A stretch of 64,000 nucleotides of DNA, from NCBI RefSeq assembly GCF_014905175.1, contig NC_057791.1:5828001-5892000 (forward strand), written 5' to 3'. This document shows positions 1 to 12,562 of this stretch, piece by piece. The notes under the pieces were generated by a model, which was not told the origin of the DNA, ran no database searches, and saw only the letters and a program-made list of their open reading frames with translations. Position 1 is the stretch's first letter. The number at the start of each line of letters is the position of its first letter. This stretch comes from Aphidius gifuensis (lineage: Eukaryota; Arthropoda; Insecta; Hymenoptera; Braconidae). Made by a program: the position numbers and the translations under genes.

Positions 1-3000
1 TGAATCCATGGGCATTGATCATCAACAAGTGTCAGAAACATTAGAAAAACATAAAAAATCTTCTGTCATTGAAATTTCAGAGAGTGAGTCTGATGTTACT
101 GAGATGAATGATGATCAGATGTCCAACAACTCTACTTACTCACTTGGATATGATGAAGAAGTTGAAGAATATTCAACGATGGACGAGAATCAAATGTTAT
201 TGTCTAATGACAATAACAAATTGAAGTGTACTTCATCAGCTGTAATTTTATCAGAACAAAACATACAACAGGTTGATACAGGTAATTAAATATAAGTCAA
301 ATTTTAAAAGTTATTAATCAGTGGGTGCCTAGTAAAATGTCTAGGATATAAAATAATATTAATAGAATATTAATTAACAAGTATTTATTGATAATCATTT
401 CAAGGTGGTGTTAAAAGAAAACTAATGGACAATGACAGTAATTTACTAACAACACAAAACAAACGACTATGTGTTGTTGAAACATCAATCAACCAACAGT
501 CTGGGTTAGTAATTTTTTTCATTAGTAATATTATTGAACCATTTAAAAATAAAAATACTTTGATGATACACCATTTTTTTGTTAAGAATACTTACGTAAA
601 ATTGAATATTATTAATTTTTGTATAATCGATTATCATATGTTGATTACAATATTTTTTATTATTACAGACCAAGCAGTACTAGTGCTCCAAAAAATTACG
701 CATTAAAAGAAAAAACTTTATGTGAGTTATTTTTTGTATAGTTAATATGGTTTATAGTTAATGAACTTTGAAAGCTCTTTGCTTAAAAAAGAGGTTGTTG
801 TATGGCTAAAATTATACTGATAAAATTAATTAATAAAATATTTTGCAGATAAAAGTTTGCATAATGAACAAAATGCATGGAAACCAACAGCACGTTTGCA
901 AATAAATGACATAACACCTGATTATGAAACAAAAGCACTCTATAAAAAAGTACAGTGTATATTGAATCAACTAACAGCAGAAAACATGGATAAATTGACT
1001 CAAGAAGTTAAAGACTTGAATATCAATACACGTGAAAGATTACAAGGTGTTGTTAATTTAATATTTGACAAAGCTATCAATGAACCCAATTCCACAGCAA
1101 TATATACAGTAATGTGTAAAAAATTAGCAGACATGCAAGTTGATATGAAACAAGAAAATGAAAAAAGTTTTCATATTTTATTATTAGCACATTGTCGACA
1201 TGAGTTTAAAAATACTACTATTGATAAATATGCACGTGATGCTAAACTCAAAGAAATTAGAAAATGTAATGATATTGAGAAGAAGAAAAAACTAATATCA
1301 TCACTTATTGATGCTGATCGTCCTTTAACTGGGAAAGCAGTTGGTAATATAAGATTTATTGGTGAATTATTTAAACAAGATATGCTTAAAACTTCCATTA
1401 TTGATAGATATATAAAAGATTTATTGACACCAGTTGATTACAATATTGAATGTCTTTGTAAATTATTAACAACAATTGGTGCAAAACTAGAAAAATCAAT
1501 GAATAATAATTTTGATTACTATTTTAATCGAATGTCTTCATTAGCCAGTAATGAAAAACTAAGCTCAAGAGTCAGATATATGCTTCAAGAGGTCATTGAT
1601 TTAAGAGCAAACTACTGGGAACCAAAAAGAGACAAAAATAACACAATAAAACATATTAATGAAGAACGTGCACCATCAAAAAAAGATGATAAAAATATTG
1701 AAGGTAATTGGAAAAATAATAAATTATAAATCAATACGTTCCTACAGAATGTCTTGAAAATAAAAAAAAACATGAAAGTTTAATTAATAAATATTTATTG
1801 CTATTTTTCAGGTGTACTTAAAATGAAAGCAACTAACAATGACAGTAGTTTACCAACAGAAATAAACAAACAACCATATGCCATTGCAACATCAACTCCA
1901 AACCAACAGACACCAATTCAATTACCTGGGTTGGTATTTTTTCCATTAAATTATTATTATTAATGCAAAAATATAAATACCTTGATGATACACAATTATT
2001 AAACTATAATTTTCTAAAACTACCATGACCTGATAATTCAATTAAAATTAAATATCATTAGTTTTTATATAATTGATTATCATGTTGATCAATATCTATT
2101 TGATTATTACAGGTACTCGTGCAGTTATTCTTACAGAAATTTCTATTGATGATAATCTAGAATGGTTATATGTATTGACCGATGTTAAGAATCCCCCAGG
2201 TAAATCATGGTAGAAATACTACAGGTATGGCAGTGCGCAGCCTGGTTTGGCCGCTGTGAATTGACCAATCAAAAGGTCGCCTTCTCGCCACAAAAATGGA
2301 AGACTTTATGCGCGCGCGATACAAATTCGTTAAGAAAATTTTCAATTTTTTTTTTAATTTTTCAGAAGTTATCATATTTATTCAACTAGATTTGGTATAT
2401 TTTATAATGATTCACATACATCAATAATAAAAATTAATTATTTATATTAAATAAATGAATCCAAGTATAATAAATACAACACAACCTCTATTGTTTGTGG
2501 CATCAAAAAAAACAACAATGAAAATATTATAATTTATTTGTTAAACTGTCTTGGTTTTTTTATTTTTTTGATTTTTTATAAACATGCTCCACATATATTT
2601 ATTAGTATTTACAACAATATAAAAAATAGTTGTCAAAACAGTATGTTAGAGAGAGAGGATCTTATAATAGAGATTGCGTGTTAGAAAGAAAAGCAAAACA
2701 GCTCGATGGCGCGTTCTTGATTGGTTGAAAAAATAAGGCTGCGCAGAACGCGACGAAAAAAGCATGGACTACTGCCATACCTGTAGTACTTCTACCATGC
2801 AGGTAAATTATATTTGTTTTTCTACAAATTTGTATTTAATTCAAATGAATAACAATCGTGATAGTCGATGAAGCTTCAGAGGCTTTTAACATTATTAATT
2901 ATTTTAGGACATAAAATTTAGTTTAAAAAAAAAAAATAATGTATTTATTGTTTAACTAAAGGTTTTGCGTATGATATATTTGAAGAACTCGGTGCTTTTT

Positions 3001-3113
3001 ATGTATGGCATAATGGAACTGCAACTTCATCTGAGTTAATAGGACATGATGAAGCTAAATGGAATCCTCTGAGTCAATCATTCTGGATTAAGTTCCAAAA
3101 CCGTGATGATTAA
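1..3113 (+). CDS. eIF4G-family gene A, MIF4G-centred, 5' end outside window, 3' end decayed
   Basis: Exons read at <1-281, 405-504, 669-721, 849-1703 and 1812-1929 join in frame across GT-AG introns. The first is an acidic Ser/Glu/Asp-rich region matching the N-terminus of gene C. Exon 849-1703 carries the MIF4G domain (HEAT-like helices that bind eIF4A and RNA in the eIF4G family), with hallmark stretches such as RLQGVVNLIFDKAINEP and GNIRFIGELF. Exon 2113-2199 then runs straight into NPP, the end of the penultimate W2 exon, and 2962-3113 is a short W2-like last exon. The MA3 domain and most of W2 are therefore missing, by deletion. Exon 1812-1929 ends in phase 2 while 2113-2199 needs phase 1, so the 3' part is probably broken. 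A transposon also sits at the 2199 donor. A shorter product ending in the intron after 1929 is possible. Confidence 0.6.
2206..2799. mobile_element. 594-bp inverted-repeat DNA element, Mutator-like by target duplication
   Basis: The left end starts CATGGTAGAAATACTACAGG and the right end is its near-perfect reverse complement, ending CTACCATG. Both sides carry the same 9 bp, CAGGTAAAT (2197-2205 and 2800-2808), read as a target-site duplication. Nine-bp duplications are typical of Mutator-like elements, but assignment to that superfamily is inference because no transposase is encoded. The interior is more GC-rich than its surroundings (GCGCGC tracts). The duplicated target is a 5' splice site of gene A. 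The same terminal motif occurs in a 24-bp palindrome near 57.97 kb. Confidence 0.8.
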
Positions 3114-4304
3114 GATACAGAAATAGGTATCTGCAGGCATCAGAAAAAAAAAATTCTGAAACAGTGAATGATAAATACTACTAGTATTTATCAAGTACAA
3201 ATGAATTCAGAATAAAAATTCAATCTAAAAACCTTAGTGCCAAAACTTATATTTTTTAATGTATCATTTACAAAAAAAAAAAAAACAAACGTAATTATTG
3301 TAATAGTAATGATAATAATAAAATTAAATAAATAATACATTATATGCAAATGTACATTCTAGTTTTTGTTGTGTAACTGACACTAACAAAGTGTGTTTTT
3401 AAATATATAATTGCAACAAATAATTATTTATGTTTTTGTTATTTGTGAAGCACTTTCCTTTCTCGACATTGAAATGAAAATAAAATTATCAATTATTTAA
3501 ATAATATCCAAAAATCTTTAGATATTAGATAAGATAGGATAAATAGATAAGATTATCAAAAAGAAAAGACTCGATCATATTGCCATGCTGCTGATGGATA
3601 TGCTAAAAATATCAATTTTTATTTATGACAAGTCATCTACGTGTATCCCAAGTGGTACAGACAAGAAGACTAGAAATACTAGTATTTCTAGTCTTCTTGG
3701 GTACAGATCAGCTTGAGAGTTTGATATGAAATTTATCAACATACAATTTAATAAATAAATAATATACGTATATTTATTTACTTTTTATTATACCTAAATC
3801 AAATTAGAATGAATTGAATTATAAATTAAATTAATTTCCAAAGTATATTATTTAAATCATTATTATTTTCATTCTATTGGAAACGGAGTGTGACATATCA
3901 TAAATATAACTGTTAAATTAATCGGCATGACTCATGACGTGTCACAAACCAAATAACAACAATATTGAAAACAGCTGTTTATAAACGTCAATCGTTGTAA
4001 CGAAGCAGTGTTGGACTTAAACAAAGGGCCAAATTTTTATTATTAAATTATTATTTCTTTAAAAAAAACAACAACAAATACACAAATGAAAGTCAATAAA
4101 AATATAACCGGTAAATATAATAAATGTTCGGCATTTATTATTGATTGATCATTGCTATCATAAAGCAACAAAAACAATAAAGTAACCTATATTTTTTTTC
4201 AGCCTCAACAAGTATTCACACGTGTTATTGAAAAACTTGAGATAAGAATCAAGATATACCTATTAAAAAATATTAAATTGTGTGTTTATCAAAAAAATTG
4301 AATA
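3114..4304. other. Intergenic: 3' flank of gene A and 5' region of gene B
   Basis: No convincing coding exon. Positions 3360-3445 (ACTGACACTAACAAAGTGTG and an AACAAATAATTA tract) recur downstream of gene B at 6180-6260, showing that A and B are tandem duplicates including 3' flank. A long perfect palindrome lies at 3663-3700. Confidence 0.6.
3663..3700. repeat. 38-bp perfect palindrome flanked by 8-bp direct repeats
   Basis: Arms of 19 nt, CAAGAAGACTAGAAATACT and its exact reverse complement, meet without a spacer. The flanks on both sides read GGTACAGA, the size of a hAT-type target-site duplication. It looks like an extremely internally deleted transposon or a palindromic footprint insertion. 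Confidence 0.7.
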
Positions 4305-5961
4305 ATGGATCAAAAAAATTGTAATGTTAAATATCCACACCTAGATCAACAAATTAAAACTCTTATTGATGTTTCCGAGAAAGTCTCAGATACCGACATT
4401 TTCATTGAAGTAAGTGTTTTTTTTTCCATAAACATACAGTTGTTTATTTTATTTTATTTTATTTTTTGATAGTGTCAAACTATCAAACAAATAGTGTCAA
4501 TTTTTTTGCCAATTTATTTACATTTATTAAAGATTTTTTCTTCCAATTTTACAGATTGCAATTGATCGATTTAATACAAAAATTGAGCCTTCAGCTTATT
4601 CAGAATTTATACGTAGATCACTTGTATTATTCAATAGAGAAGAATCATTCGAAGTTCGTGAAAAATACTGGAGCTTTGTTGCTCAAATGATAATCAAAAA
4701 AAGGTTCCCACTTTCTTCATTCCAAACAGAGTAAGTAGAGAGGTATTAAATAAAGATTTAATTGTTTGTTCTTAAATATCATTAGCTAAAATTTACTTTT
4801 TTTATCGATAGGTATTGTCAAATGTTGGAAGAAACAACAGGCAAGGACATTGAATTTAATGTATTATGGATTTACAAAGCTGAAATACTGAGTAAATAGA
4901 TCGTTTTTTTTTCTAAATCAATAAAAAAATTAAAAATCAATAATTTAAATATTGTTGATATTAAAAATCAAATGATGACAATCTTGTATTAATTTAAAAT
5001 TATTTAATATTCTAGAGACATTGATAATACATGGTGCATATTCATTTAAAGAATTGATAAGTACGACATCAGGACTTAAAACAAGAGGGCTTGCTGGTAA
5101 ACTTGTTGGAAATTTACTAAAAATTTTAGTAGAACGTGAAGGTAAAATATCAATTGCTGCAAAATGGAATGAAAGTGGTATTGAATGGGAGTATTTATTT
5201 GATAAATCACTTGAAGATCCAGATGATATTATTAAAGAATATGATTTAAAATTTTTAACAGTTGGTGAAACAGACCAACTAAGCAAACGATTATTAAAAT
5301 TATTACGTAGTAAAACTGGTAAAACAAAAAATTGGATAACAAAAAATGTTGTTGAAGAAAAAACAAAAGAACCGAAATTTGTCAGAATGCTTTTTACAGC
5401 AATATTAGAATCTTGTATTGACTCAAAAGAACGTTCCAAATACTTTTTTGGTGAGATGAATTTTTATCAACCAAATTGTTCACAAGTTATAAATTTTTTA
5501 CCTCTCATAAGCGATTATATTGATCAAAATTTTGAATCAGAATTACAATGCTTACATGCTATGACTCGTATGAATCATAAATGCGGCAATCCTCCAGGTA
5601 AATTCCCTTTGTTTTTCTACAATTTTGTATCTAATTTAAATAAATAATAATTGTGATAGTTGATGAAGCTTAATAGGCTTTTAACATTATAAATTATTTC
5701 ATGACATAAATAGTTTAATTTTTAAAAAAATGTATTTATTGTTTGATTATAGGTTTTGTGTATGATATCATTAAAGAACTACATGAAAGAAAAGTAATAT
5801 CAGTCGGTGCAATTTTAGCATGGTATGCTGGTACAGATCCATCTGAGTTGCTGGGTCATCGTGAAGCTGTCATGGATCTACTCAGTAAACCATTTTCTTT
5901 CAAGTTTGAAAATGATGATGATAACAAGCAGAGTACCACCTCATCAAAGAAAAAAAAATAA
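4305..5961 (+). CDS. eIF4G-family gene B: MA3 + W2 only, 383 residues
   Basis: Five exons (4305-4409, 4555-4730, 4812-4891, 5016-5597, 5753-5961) join in frame to 1152 nt. Residues about 1-115 resemble an MA3 domain (FIRRSLVLFNREESFEVREKY), which in eIF4G binds eIF4A. Residues about 125-365 match the eIF4G C-terminal region including W2, with the late AWYAGTDPSELLGHREAV corresponding to the conserved W..S.DPAE.NGKGVA segment, a region that recruits Mnk kinase in mammalian eIF4G. The start is the first ATG, MDQKNCNV. There is no MIF4G domain and no eIF4E-binding region, so the protein is the C-terminal half of eIF4G as a free gene. It ends in a Lys-rich tail. All junctions are canonical, suggesting a functional gene. 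Possible roles (modulating or competing for eIF4A) are inference. Confidence 0.8.
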
Positions 5962-7602
5962 TTAACAATAAACATCCGTAGTATATAAACATAAGTATTA
6001 AGTACAAATGAAGTAAAGCCCAGTCTGTTTTTATGTTAAAATAATATCCTAAAATGTTTGTATTGCAAAAAAACTTAGTGCCAAAACTTATATTTTTTAA
6101 TATATCATTTAAAGAAAAAAATAAATAAATAATTATTGTAAAAGTAATGACAATAATAAAATTAAATAAATACATTCCAGTTTGTGTTTTGTAACTGACA
6201 CCAACAAAGTGTGTTTTTAAATATACAATTGCAACAAATAATTTTTAACGTTTTTGTTATTTGTAAAGCTTTTTCGACATTGAAATGAAAATAAAATTAC
6301 TAACTAAGTATTTATTTTAATAATATTTTTTGTAATTATGAATGCATGTTAATTCATTTGTTATTAAAAAAATAAAATATCAACATGGTTTTTATCATAT
6401 ACATTTCACAAATACTCTTGATATTTTTTAACACTTAATTTCATAAAAAATATAGGTACATTTTTTTTTTTTAATCTTAAATACGAGGAATTTTGCTTAT
6501 TTTGATTGAAAGCCGAGTCCGATCCGTCTATCTCTTTTTTTTTTTCTTTTTCTCGCGCTCACTAGCCAATCAGTGTAGTGTAAAAAGAAAAAAGAAAAAA
6601 AAAACAAAAACATAACGATCAGATCGACTTCAAAACGTTCGTTGGAATTTGTAGTAATTTGTAGTAAAAAGAGTTTAATTTGTAGTTCAAAAATTAGGTG
6701 TGAAAAAAGGGTTAAAATGTACTTTCGCAGAAAATTGAAGAAAAATAGTAATGAAGAGGTCAAATAGCTTTCTTAGAATTTGTAGTAATTTGTAGTGAAC
6801 AAATTTTAATTTTGAGTTGAAAAATAATGACACAAAAAAAATTTTTTTTTTTGGAGCAATAATCATGATAAAATTGCATAACTTTTTTGTTTACAACCAG
6901 AAAAAAATTACGAGTAAAATAAATGGAGAAAAAATCGTGGAAAATATAAATATATTTTCACTAAACCAGTTTCCCAAAAAAAAAAAGTAAAAAAAGTGGA
7001 AAAAAAAAAAAATTGCTCATAAAGCTGTCGGGATAATAATAATTGTCATAATTGTTGTTCATCATCAATGAAATCACCTTTGTTATGACTTTATTATATT
7101 AGTGCCTAGTGGCAAATTTTCTTCATTTCTTTTAGTTTATTCGACAAAAAAAAAAACGCAAAAATCAAGAGTATTAATGCTATAATATTTTTAAACTAAA
7201 GTATTTTGTATTTGTTTTATACTGAAAAATAAAAAAAAAAAAAACGTACAGTTTTGTAACGTAAAATTTTTATTTCATTCATCAAAATTGGTAAGTTTAA
7301 TTTTTTGTATAATTATAAAAGTGAATACAAGTAAATAAATTTCATTTTATTTTTAAACTGCCTCTGGCCTCAACAATTAGTTCATTTAAATAATTTGTTT
7401 TCTTTTATTTTTAATTTCATTTTTTAATTATATATGTAAAAAAAGTGTTTAATCCATATTGAACTAATCCTTATAATGTTTTTGTTGTTGTTGTTCGTTT
7501 CTAAAATAAATAATATAATTATTTGTTAAAAAACTAGTTTTTATTAATAAATAATTAATAAATATTTTTCATTAAATTCAAAAAACTATTTATCAAGTTT
7601 AC
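5962..7602. other. Intergenic, AT-rich
   Basis: It holds the 3' flank of gene B, with the segment shared with gene A at 6180-6260, then low-complexity A/T-rich DNA. A slightly GC-richer patch at 6510-6620 has no recognisable coding. Nothing else is supported. Confidence 0.5.
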
Positions 7603-10348
7603 TTACTCTGCATCGAAAAGCTTGGTTCTACTTTCAGCAGTAACAATATCCCACCAAACAATTGATATAGCAATAATAAGAAACGAAACAGCAATTGATC
7701 CATGAAGTATATACCACCACAACGTTGGATTATAGATTTCAACATCCTGTAAATCAAATACCGCAAAAAAAATATTCAAAGCACCATTCGAAGATTTCAA
7801 TGTCATAGAGCAAGTCCAATTTCCTTTGTCATATTCTTGTGGATCTGTTAAAATCAAGTAAATAAAAAAAATGAAATAATGTTTACAACAATATTATAAA
7901 TAATAAATTGAGCATTACTTACAGTTAATTATAAGTTTACAAATATTATTGTTATTTGTCATAGTATAATAACTATCGTTACTCAAATAATTTTTATCAA
8001 GTGGATGTGTCCATGCACAATTTGTAATATTTTTCATTTTATTTTCATCAGTTGGAAATGGACGTGCTTCTAGTATTGTTTTATTTATTCCAGCGACATC
8101 TTCGTATCGTAAATCAGCTAGTGCAAAATCCTCTGTTTTGATAAGAAAACAATAAAAAAAGATTAATTTTATTAAATCATCATCAGAGATTCATCAATAA
8201 GTGAAAACTAAAAAGCAAAAAAAATTACCTGTAACTCGAACAATATATGTTTTTTCATATATCATGCTTTCTACGTCTCGACTGACAGTACATGTCCAAT
8301 TACCATTTAATTGTTTGTTGGCATTTTTAAATTTTTTTGAACAGATTTTATCCTCTTCTTTAACATTAGGTATAGGTGAATTATTAAAAATTTTAGATGT
8401 ACGTTCACCGTTTGGATGTTCTATATCACAATATTTCCATTCGTGATTTTGTGTACAATTCAACTGTTAAATAAAAATTCATCTGTTAAATATTTTTTTA
8501 CATAATTGAATACTTTGAAACTGTATATTGACTATTATATATTTTTAGAAAAAAAAGAAATTTAGAAATTGAAAAAAAAAAAAAAAACTAACTGACACAC
8601 ACATAATTGATTTTTTTGGCTTTTTAATTTTTATAATAATAAAAATATTTAATTAATAATATAATTTGAATACTTACATCAAAATCTGATCCAATTTTTT
8701 GAAAAACATTCACTGTTAATTTTTTGAATCGATCACCAATAATTTTTGTGCCATTTGCAATCTGATTTTCATCACGAAGTGAGCATTTCCATTGTCCCTC
8801 TTCATGCATTGTTTGATTGTAAATTGTTAATACACATTTTGGATGGCCACTTGCTCTTGTGTTGATCACTTCATAATCGAACCTAATTTAATTGAACAAT
8901 AAATATTTAATAAATAAGTTAATTTTATTCAACATTTATCAATAAAAAATTCATGATCATTAATTACTTTTTACTATTATTATCGATTCCTTCATTTATT
9001 ATTATACCAGATGGTCCGTGGAATGAACATTGACCAATACTGGCAAAGTCAACACGGCATTCAAATTTAGACCATGTTCCAGAATTTTTAGAATTTTTAA
9101 TTGTAGTTACAACCATTCCAGGCTTAATTTTTTCTAGAAAAAAACAACTAATTTAATAAATATATAATACAATAAATTATTAAATTAACAATGTAATTGC
9201 TAAAATAAAACGAAAATTTCACATTAAATTTATGTAAATCTATAAATAAAAATTATTATTTTTATTGTTACCTTTGAAAGTAACGTCGTATATTTTACTA
9301 ATATAATTTTGATTTGTACTATTGAAATATTGTACAATCCATTCACCAGAATATTTTTCTTTCTCATCAATGACGTATTCTGAATTTCGAATATTTTTTA
9401 TCTTCAAATTGTTATTATTCTTTTCATTTGGCCTTACGATGTTACAATACTCTCTGTCAAATACATCAAGTGGGATCACTGAATGTGTTTCTTTGTAAAA
9501 CTGCAAATAAATAAATATAAAAAAATTATTATTAATATATTAATATTAAACTAAAAAATTTAATTAATTTATATTTTAGCAAAACAAAAAAAAAAAAAAA
9601 TTAATTTTAAATTATCATTGTTATCAGATAATTTGAGTACGTATTTTCAAGTAAAAACAAAGTAGTTTGAAAACATTTTTTTTTATATTCTAATTAAGAT
9701 TAGGCATTGATATATTTAATATTTTTACTTTAAAAAAAGAAACTATTATTATTGTTATTTAAATATCTAATTTATTTTGTTCTTACGTAAATTTTGGTTG
9801 TCTCTGAATGGAAAGTTAATACTTGAAACGTGCCCTTATACTGATGTGATAATTTTGTTTCTGCAACTATTGTCCACAAAGCAATTTTAATCTTATTAGC
9901 AAGACCACGAAAACTACATGCACCAACTCTTTGAAATAGATCATTTGTAGCCTGAAATAATAATATTTTTATAATTGTTATTATCATAACTTATCATTTT
10001 TTTCATTAAATAATACTTGCTTTTTTTGTACTTACTTCTTCAATTTTGCACGTTGTGTCATTTCGGTATTCAACATTCAATGAAACAGTCACATATTCAC
10101 GTGGGTCACAATATATTGTATTGCTTGGTATAACTGGTAGAAGTGTTGTACCTTCTCTTTTACCATTAATCACAACACCCTCACCTAGAATAATAAAATA
10201 TTCGTTTAATTATTTACATATTTTTTAATTTTATTTTTTTGCCAAAAATTTCGATACACAATATTTATTATTAATTAAAACATTATTTATTACCAAACAC
10301 AATCCAAGTACAACACAATAATAGTATTATAAAAATACTACAAGACAT
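7603..10348 (-). CDS. Putative Ig-like type I membrane protein, nine exons, 551 residues
   Basis: Exons on the minus strand: 10348-10294, 10184-10036, 9951-9787, 9500-9272, 9133-8968, 8882-8678, 8463-8229, 8132-7923 and 7844-7603. All have GT-AG borders and total 1656 nt, an exact multiple of three. The protein starts with a signal peptide (MSCSIFIILLLCCTWIVFG). Several extracellular segments end in G-x-W-x-C (GQWKC, GNWTC twice) or the related GEWIVQY, typical of the second-cysteine region of divergent immunoglobulin folds. There are many N-x-S/T sites. A single membrane helix near the C-terminus (YILHGSIAVSFLIIAISIVW) is followed by about 16 cytosolic residues ending KLFDAE. I do not recognise the family. 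A surface receptor or adhesion role is inference from topology. Confidence 0.75.
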
Positions 10349-12562
10349 GATGTAATTTTATTTAAATCAAACAATTATTTTTTTGATTCCCAGAGAAATA
10401 GTTTAATAGGTCCGATACCTTTGCTTTACAAGACTACAATAAATGAAAAAATTTTCGGTGCTTCCACGTACACCTCGACTTTGAATCTTATCAGCAGTAA
10501 ACTTTTTTTTGATTTTACGAATGAGGTGACGTTGGAAATGTTGAGCGCGAGTTCGACTGATTCATAGCTTTGTTAATGTGTTCTTTATATTTTAGGAAAA
10601 TTTTATTTTTGACATGAGTCATGCATGGACGTGATAACATTTTTCTTTCTTTTGATTATCACTGTGTATGTGTTGATGGGACTTTTTGGTAGACGTGCGT
10701 AGTTACAAATAAATAAAAATGAATCATGATATTGGTTTGCTATATATGGTCATTGAAACTGATAATAATATTTTTGAATATTAAAAAAAAATTTTTATTT
10801 TAAATAATATATCTAAATATACATCAATTCCGAATGACTCATTAATAAATTTATTTTATTTTATTTTTCTCAGTAAAGTTTAAGAAACGTTAGTGATAAG
10901 AAAACTCCAATCAATATAATGTTTTTGAACATATTAATATTTATTTTATCGTTATGATAATTATAATAATATTTTAAGCTGGAATTATTTTTTTACGTAG
11001 GTGGGACGCTTCGCGTCACCTACGTATTGGATTTGTCTACCGAAAATTAAAAAAGGCTCTCATTTCTTAAGTAATTGTCAGAGACACTTCGTGTTAAAAC
11101 CAAAAGAAGCGTATTTTCAATCTTTAATTTGTATATTTCCGATTTTTTCTCAAATAATTATTAAAGTTGCCAGAGCCAAAAATGTTAAAAACCTTTTTTT
11201 CTTTCTTTTTTTTAAATATTAAATAAATTTTTATCTGTAAGCGTGATCGATTTGCACCGACTAATTAAAAGTTTCCTTTTATTTTTATCTTTAAAACGCC
11301 GATATTTTGAAAACGATATCTTTAAAACTCACGGAGTTATTAGAATTATAATAGAAAAATTATAATAGAAAAATTACACTAACTAATAATTGCACATAAC
11401 CCACCGGAGTATTGAAAATTTTAATTTATTTTCGTTATATATGATTTTTTATTTATATTTTCTACTGACACACTATAGATAAAGAAAAAAATAAAAAATT
11501 ATTTTTAATTAAATTATCAGAGTTTAATGTGCGTAGTTTAGTTTATCACTGACGCACATAGATTATCATTTTTTATTAATTTCTAGAATATATTTTAATA
11601 GAAAACAATATATTTTTAATAAAATAGTCAAAAATTAATTAGGCCGTGCGTGATATAGTCGTTAACTTATCAGTGATAAGTTATCACACTTTATGATTAA
11701 TGTAAGTCTAAGAAAATGTAAGAAAATCGGAGAAATGATTTTCGCCTGGGCACTTCTTTTACATTGCTGATTTTTTTTTGAATGAATAATAATTTAATCA
11801 CAAAATCTTAGCCGTTTGTTGAAACGCAACACTCCAAAACTTGTTTATTTATTTTAGTTTCTTTTGGTTTTTTCTGTTTGTGTAAATCATTTTATTTTTG
11901 TGTTTTGTTTACTCAAACTGAGCTGAGGACACTCAGTTTTCCAATATAATAAAAATAATACTTCCGGCCCTCCACGAAAAAAAAAATATATATTAGATAT
12001 ACACCATTTGGCCTTTGAGTAGTCAATACACTTTCGTCATTGCGAGTTGGTGGATGTAAAAATTCACCGCCTGCAAAATTTGATCCCTTAAATAGATACG
12101 ATAGTCTTGTAATTATTTCAATACAAATATTCTTTCTTAGTCTTTCCATAATCATCGTCACGTGAAATTAAAATATTTTAACAAAAACTGAAACGACAAA
12201 ATAAAAAAAATGATAAAATTTACAGGTATTGTAAATATTTTAATTTACTAATAGCCTTTGCATAGTCTGGATCCTTTTGATGATTCTGCTGATGATGATA
12301 AGTTTGTTTTATCCTCAAGAAAAAATAAATTTCCTGTAAATTTAATATCATTATCGATCAAGACAAATAGTAGATATATATCTGTAGAAAGGTTGTATTA
12401 CTATCACTATTATTAATAAATTATTTGTCTCATTTGTATTGAATACTTATTTATTTTTTATCTATAAGTTAACTGTTTTTTTTTAACACTATTTTTAATT
12501 TACTATTTATTTAATATTATATATTTGTATATATTTATGTTCTTTTCCAGATGTTAGAATAC
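10349..12562. other. Intergenic between Ig-like gene and gene C, with hairpins
   Basis: Nothing clearly coding. At 10994-11026 a near-perfect hairpin has arms TACGTAGGT and ACCTACGTA around GACGC/GCGTC. At 11663-11683, TAACTTATCA and TGATAAGTTA form a palindrome with a 1-nt spacer. Positions 12200-12560 are the 3' flank of gene C and recur at 41870-42270. A short open stretch on the minus strand near 11990-12161 has no recognisable similarity. Confidence 0.5.

Noticed and set aside
5900..6763. Minus-strand hydrophobic open frames (5900-6175 and 6497-6763)
   Set aside because: Phe/Ile/Leu-rich translations of A-rich strand DNA; typical shadows in AT-rich sequence.
10994..11026. Strong hairpin considered as a terminator or RNA gene
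   Set aside because: Eukaryotic context, no conserved RNA fold and no flanking duplication. Left as an unexplained palindrome.
11913..12161. 82-residue minus-strand frame (FKGSNFAGGEFLHPPTRNDE)
   Set aside because: Looks mildly protein-like but has no partner exons, no family and low-complexity ends.
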